From: Ciceribacter sp. T2.26MG-112.2
Lineage (GTDB): Bacteria; Pseudomonadota; Alphaproteobacteria; Rhizobiales; Rhizobiaceae
DNA length: 64,000 nucleotides
Assembly (NCBI RefSeq): GCF_900492205.1
Contig: NZ_UEYQ01000010.1
Location: forward strand, 62,001 to 126,000
Direction: 5' to 3'
Position numbers and translations under genes: made by a program. Shown piece after piece: positions 61,756 to 64,000 of this stretch. Numbering within the stretch: position 1 is the first letter of the stretch; every line of letters starts with the position of its first letter. A model generated the notes under the pieces. That model saw nothing but the letters and a program-made list of their open reading frames with translations. It was not told the origin of the DNA and searched no databases.

Positions 61756-63099
61756 TCAGTGGGGAAGGCCGGCGATGGCGGCGGCAAAGTCCTCGGCCTC
61801 GAAGGGTTCGAGGTCGTCGATGCCTTCGCCCACGCCGATGAAATAGACCGGCAGCTTGTGCTTGGCGGCGATGGCGACGAGGATGCCGCCACGCGCCGTT
61901 CCGTCGAGCTTGGTCATGATCAGGCCGTTGACGCCGGCGACGTTGCGGAAGATCTCGACCTGGTTCATGGCGTTCTGCCCGGTGGTCGCGTCGAGCGTCT
62001 GCAGCACGGTATGCGGCGCATCCGGATCGAGCTTGCCGAGCACGCGGACGATCTTCTCCAGCTCCGCCATCAGCTCCGTCTTGTTCTGCAGCCTTCCCGC
62101 GGTGTCGATGATCAGCACGTCGGCCTTGTCGGCCCGTGCCTTTTCGAAGGCTTCGTAGGCGAGGCCGGCCGCGTCGGCGCCGAGCTTGGTGCCGATGAAG
62201 GTCGATCCGGTGCGGTCGGCCCAGATCTTCAGCTGCTCGATCGCCGCGGCGCGGAAGGTGTCGCCGGCGGCCAGCATGACCTTCAGGCCCGAGCCCGAGA
62301 GCTTGGCGGCGAGCTTGCCGATCGTGGTCGTCTTGCCGGTGCCGTTGACCCCGACGACGAGAATGACATGCGGCTTGTGGGAGAGGTCGAGCGCCAGCGG
62401 CCTGGCCACCGGCTTCAGCACCTTGGTGATCTCGGCCGCCATGATGCGCGAGACATCCTCGCCGGTCACGTCCTTGCCGTAGCGTTCCGACGACAGGGTG
62501 CCGGTGACGCGCATGGCGGTCTCGACGCCGAGATCGGCCTGGATCAGCAGGTCTTCGAGCTCCTCCAGCGTGTCCTCGTCGAGCTTGCGCTTGGTGAAGA
62601 GTGCTGCGATCTGGCCGGTGAGCTGCGAGGAGGTGCGGGCCAGGCCCTGGCGCAGGCGCTGGAACCAGGAGAGCTTGACGGCCGGGGTCTCGGGCTCCGG
62701 CTCGGGCAGGGATGCCGCGGCGGCGAAGCCCTTGGGCAGCGTCACTGCATTGTCCGCATCCTGCGCCAGCTCGCCATGGGTGACGTCGGCCGGCTGCTCG
62801 GGTTGCGGGTGGAATTCTTCGGCTTCTTCCCGTTCCCTGGCCTCGGGTTCGATCGGCAACGCCGCGATCGCGCCCGCTGGCTCGGTCGCCGCTTCATCCG
62901 CCGCCGGGCCGCCGGCCGTATCGATCACTTCAGCTGCGATCGGATCGGCCGCTTCGGGCAGGGCCTCGATCGTTTCGCCGGCATCGAGCTCTTCGGCCGC
63001 ATCCACGAGGCTGGCGAAGTCCGCGTTCTCCGTCGGCTTGTCGGCCGACGGCTTGTCCTTGCCGAAGGTGAAGACTTTCTTGATGAAGCCGAGCGCCAT
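61756..63099 (-). CDS. ftsY: Signal recognition particle receptor FtsY
   Basis: FtsY receives SRP-ribosome complexes at the membrane. An acidic, low-complexity A region (about residues 1-150) precedes the N and G domains with P-loop GVNGTGKTT (about 260), DTAGR and TKLDGTA, the standard SRP-GTPase motifs. The length is 447 residues. It lies behind mtaB on the same strand, 19 bp after its stop, so it belongs to the mtaB-ftsY-ispZ-DUF2585 operon. Confidence 0.95.
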   Translation of the reverse strand: MALGFIKKVFTFGKDKPSADKPTENADFASLVDAAEELDAGETIEALPEAADPIAAEVIDTAGGPAADEAATEPAGAIAALPIEPEAREREEAEEFHPQPEQPADVTHGELAQDADNAVTLPKGFAAAASLPEPEPETPAVKLSWFQRLRQGLARTSSQLTGQIAALFTKRKLDEDTLEELEDLLIQADLGVETAMRVTGTLSSERYGKDVTGEDVSRIMAAEITKVLKPVARPLALDLSHKPHVILVVGVNGTGKTTTIGKLAAKLSGSGLKVMLAAGDTFRAAAIEQLKIWADRTGSTFIGTKLGADAAGLAYEAFEKARADKADVLIIDTAGRLQNKTELMAELEKIVRVLGKLDPDAPHTVLQTLDATTGQNAMNQVEIFRNVAGVNGLIMTKLDGTARGGILVAIAAKHKLPVYFIGVGEGIDDLEPFEAEDFAAAIAGLPH

Positions 63100-63118
63100 G
63101 AAGCTGTTGTCCGTTCTG

Positions 63119-64000
63119 TCAGGCGGCCGAGGCGGCCTGCGGTTGCATGTCGAGGTGCCGGCCGTTGTGGCCGGTGATCGCCACCGTAACGAGGCTGCGG
63201 GGAATAAGGTCCGGCGCGGCGACGAGGGTGAAGTTTTCCGTATGGGCCATCCCGGTCATTTCGACAAGCACGGTCTGGCGCGTGCCGACCATGGAGGCCA
63301 GATGGCGCGCCTGCAGCCGCTCCGCGGTTTCGCGTAAGCGTGCCGCGCGCTCCTTGACGAGGCGGCGGTCGAGTTGCGGCATGCGGGCGGCGGGTGTTCC
63401 GGGGCGCGGGCTGTAGGGGAAGACATGCAGTTGGGCGATGCCGATCGCGTCGGCGAGGCTTGCGGAATTTTCCGCCATGTCCTCGGTCTCGGTCGGGAAG
63501 CCGGCGATCATGTCGGCGCCGAAACTGATCTGCGGGCGCAGGCGCCGGACCTGCTCGGCAAAGGCAATGGCGTCGGCGCGGGAATGGCGCCGCTTCATGC
63601 GCTTCAGGATCATGTCGTCGCCATGCTGCAGCGACAGGTGCAGGTGCGGCATGAAGCGGGGCTCGTCGGCGATCAGGTCGAACAGATGACGGTCCGCCTC
63701 GATGCCGTCGATCGAGGAGAGGCGCAGCCGGGCGATTTCCGGCACCTGTTTCAACAGCGTCTTGGCGAGCAGGCCGAGCGTCGGCCGGCCGGGCAGGTCG
63801 GCGCCGTAGCTGGTGGCGTCGACGCCGGTCAGCACCACTTCGCGGTAGCCGTTCTCGACCAGTCCGCGGGCCTGCTCGACGACCGCGCCCATCGGCACCG
63901 AGCGGGAATTGCCGCGGCCGAAGGGAATGATGCAGAAGGTGCAGCGGTGGTCACAGCCGTTCTGCACCTGCAGGAAGGCGCGCACATGGCCGTCGATATG
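63119..64000 (-). CDS. mtaB: tRNA t6A37 methylthiotransferase MtaB, partial
   Basis: The frame runs off the right edge, so the N-terminal UPF0004 domain is missing. The radical SAM CxxxCxxC is at the start of the visible part (NGCDHRCTFC), and the TRAM-like C-terminus follows. The family adds a methylthio group to t6A37 of tRNA. It starts the run of genes toward ftsY. Confidence 0.92.
   Translation of the reverse strand, partial: HIDGHVRAFLQVQNGCDHRCTFCIIPFGRGNSRSVPMGAVVEQARGLVENGYREVVLTGVDATSYGADLPGRPTLGLLAKTLLKQVPEIARLRLSSIDGIEADRHLFDLIADEPRFMPHLHLSLQHGDDMILKRMKRRHSRADAIAFAEQVRRLRPQISFGADMIAGFPTETEDMAENSASLADAIGIAQLHVFPYSPRPGTPAARMPQLDRRLVKERAARLRETAERLQARHLASMVGTRQTVLVEMTGMAHTENFTLVAAPDLIPRSLVTVAITGHNGRHLDMQPQAASAA

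Overview
This 64 kb window is ordinary high-GC chromosomal DNA from an alphaproteobacterium of the family Rhizobiaceae (Rhizobium/Agrobacterium/Ciceribacter-like). Three things support this. The gene order hemE-hemJ-rho-mnmE-mnmG-rsmG-parA-parB runs beside leuS-lptE-holA. An intact gbpR/chvE-gguABC sugar locus is present, known from Agrobacterium. Several largely alphaproteobacterial families also occur (TrcR/DUF1013, DUF1674, DUF2794, DUF2585, the very large NAD-glutamate dehydrogenase). I see no rRNA, tRNA, CRISPR array, prophage, transposase or broken gene.

Layout. 1-8.1 kb: the origin-proximal segregation cluster on the + strand. It holds the end of hemE, hemJ, rho, the tRNA/rRNA modification genes mnmE, mnmG and rsmG, then parA and parB. 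Two near-consensus parS palindromes lie inside it, one at the end of mnmE and one inside rsmG. In related genomes oriC lies just upstream of hemE, so it is probably just left of position 1. 8.1-12.3 kb: convergent leuS-lptE-holA operon. 12.5-18.2 kb: a YggS-type PLP protein, propionyl-CoA synthetase, the cell-cycle regulator TrcR and acetyl-CoA synthetase. 18.3-26.6 kb: secreted nuclease, SDH assembly factor, HtpX, RsmB, a heparinase-like enzyme, PurH and a UMF1-type transporter. 26.6-38.5 kb: 1,595-residue NAD-glutamate dehydrogenase, pyridoxal kinase, beta-carbonic anhydrase, lytic transglycosylase, aspartate-semialdehyde dehydrogenase, an MHS transporter with an unusual periplasmic insertion, and an acetyltransferase.

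38.6-50.9 kb is the main accessory metabolic unit. A LysR regulator (GbpR) diverges from a nine-gene operon. That operon encodes the periplasmic sugar-binding protein ChvE, an ABC importer (GguA, GguB), GguC, and a non-phosphorylative pathway for L-arabinose and D-galactose: sugar 1-dehydrogenase, IlvD/Edd-type aldonate dehydratase, 2-oxoglutarate semialdehyde dehydrogenase, KDGal kinase and KDPGal aldolase. The lactonase and the dedicated 2-keto-3-deoxyarabinonate dehydratase are missing, and the FAH-like GguC is a candidate for one of those steps.

51.0-64.0 kb: a UvrD-like helicase with a perfect GAAC-N7-GAAC SOS box upstream, a secreted DUF1223 protein, aconitase diverging from the ccmABCDG cytochrome c maturation operon, then DUF2585, IspZ/YciB, FtsY and a truncated MtaB. 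An Irr/ICE-like palindrome lies between aconitase and ccmA. A 156-bp element with perfect 34-bp inverted ends separates ccmA from ccmB.

I did not find an obviously new defence or mobile system. The most interesting signals are the repeat element in the ccm operon, the large insertion in the MHS transporter, the incomplete sugar pathway with GguC, and the candidate regulatory sites (SOS, Irr-like, GbpR, parS).
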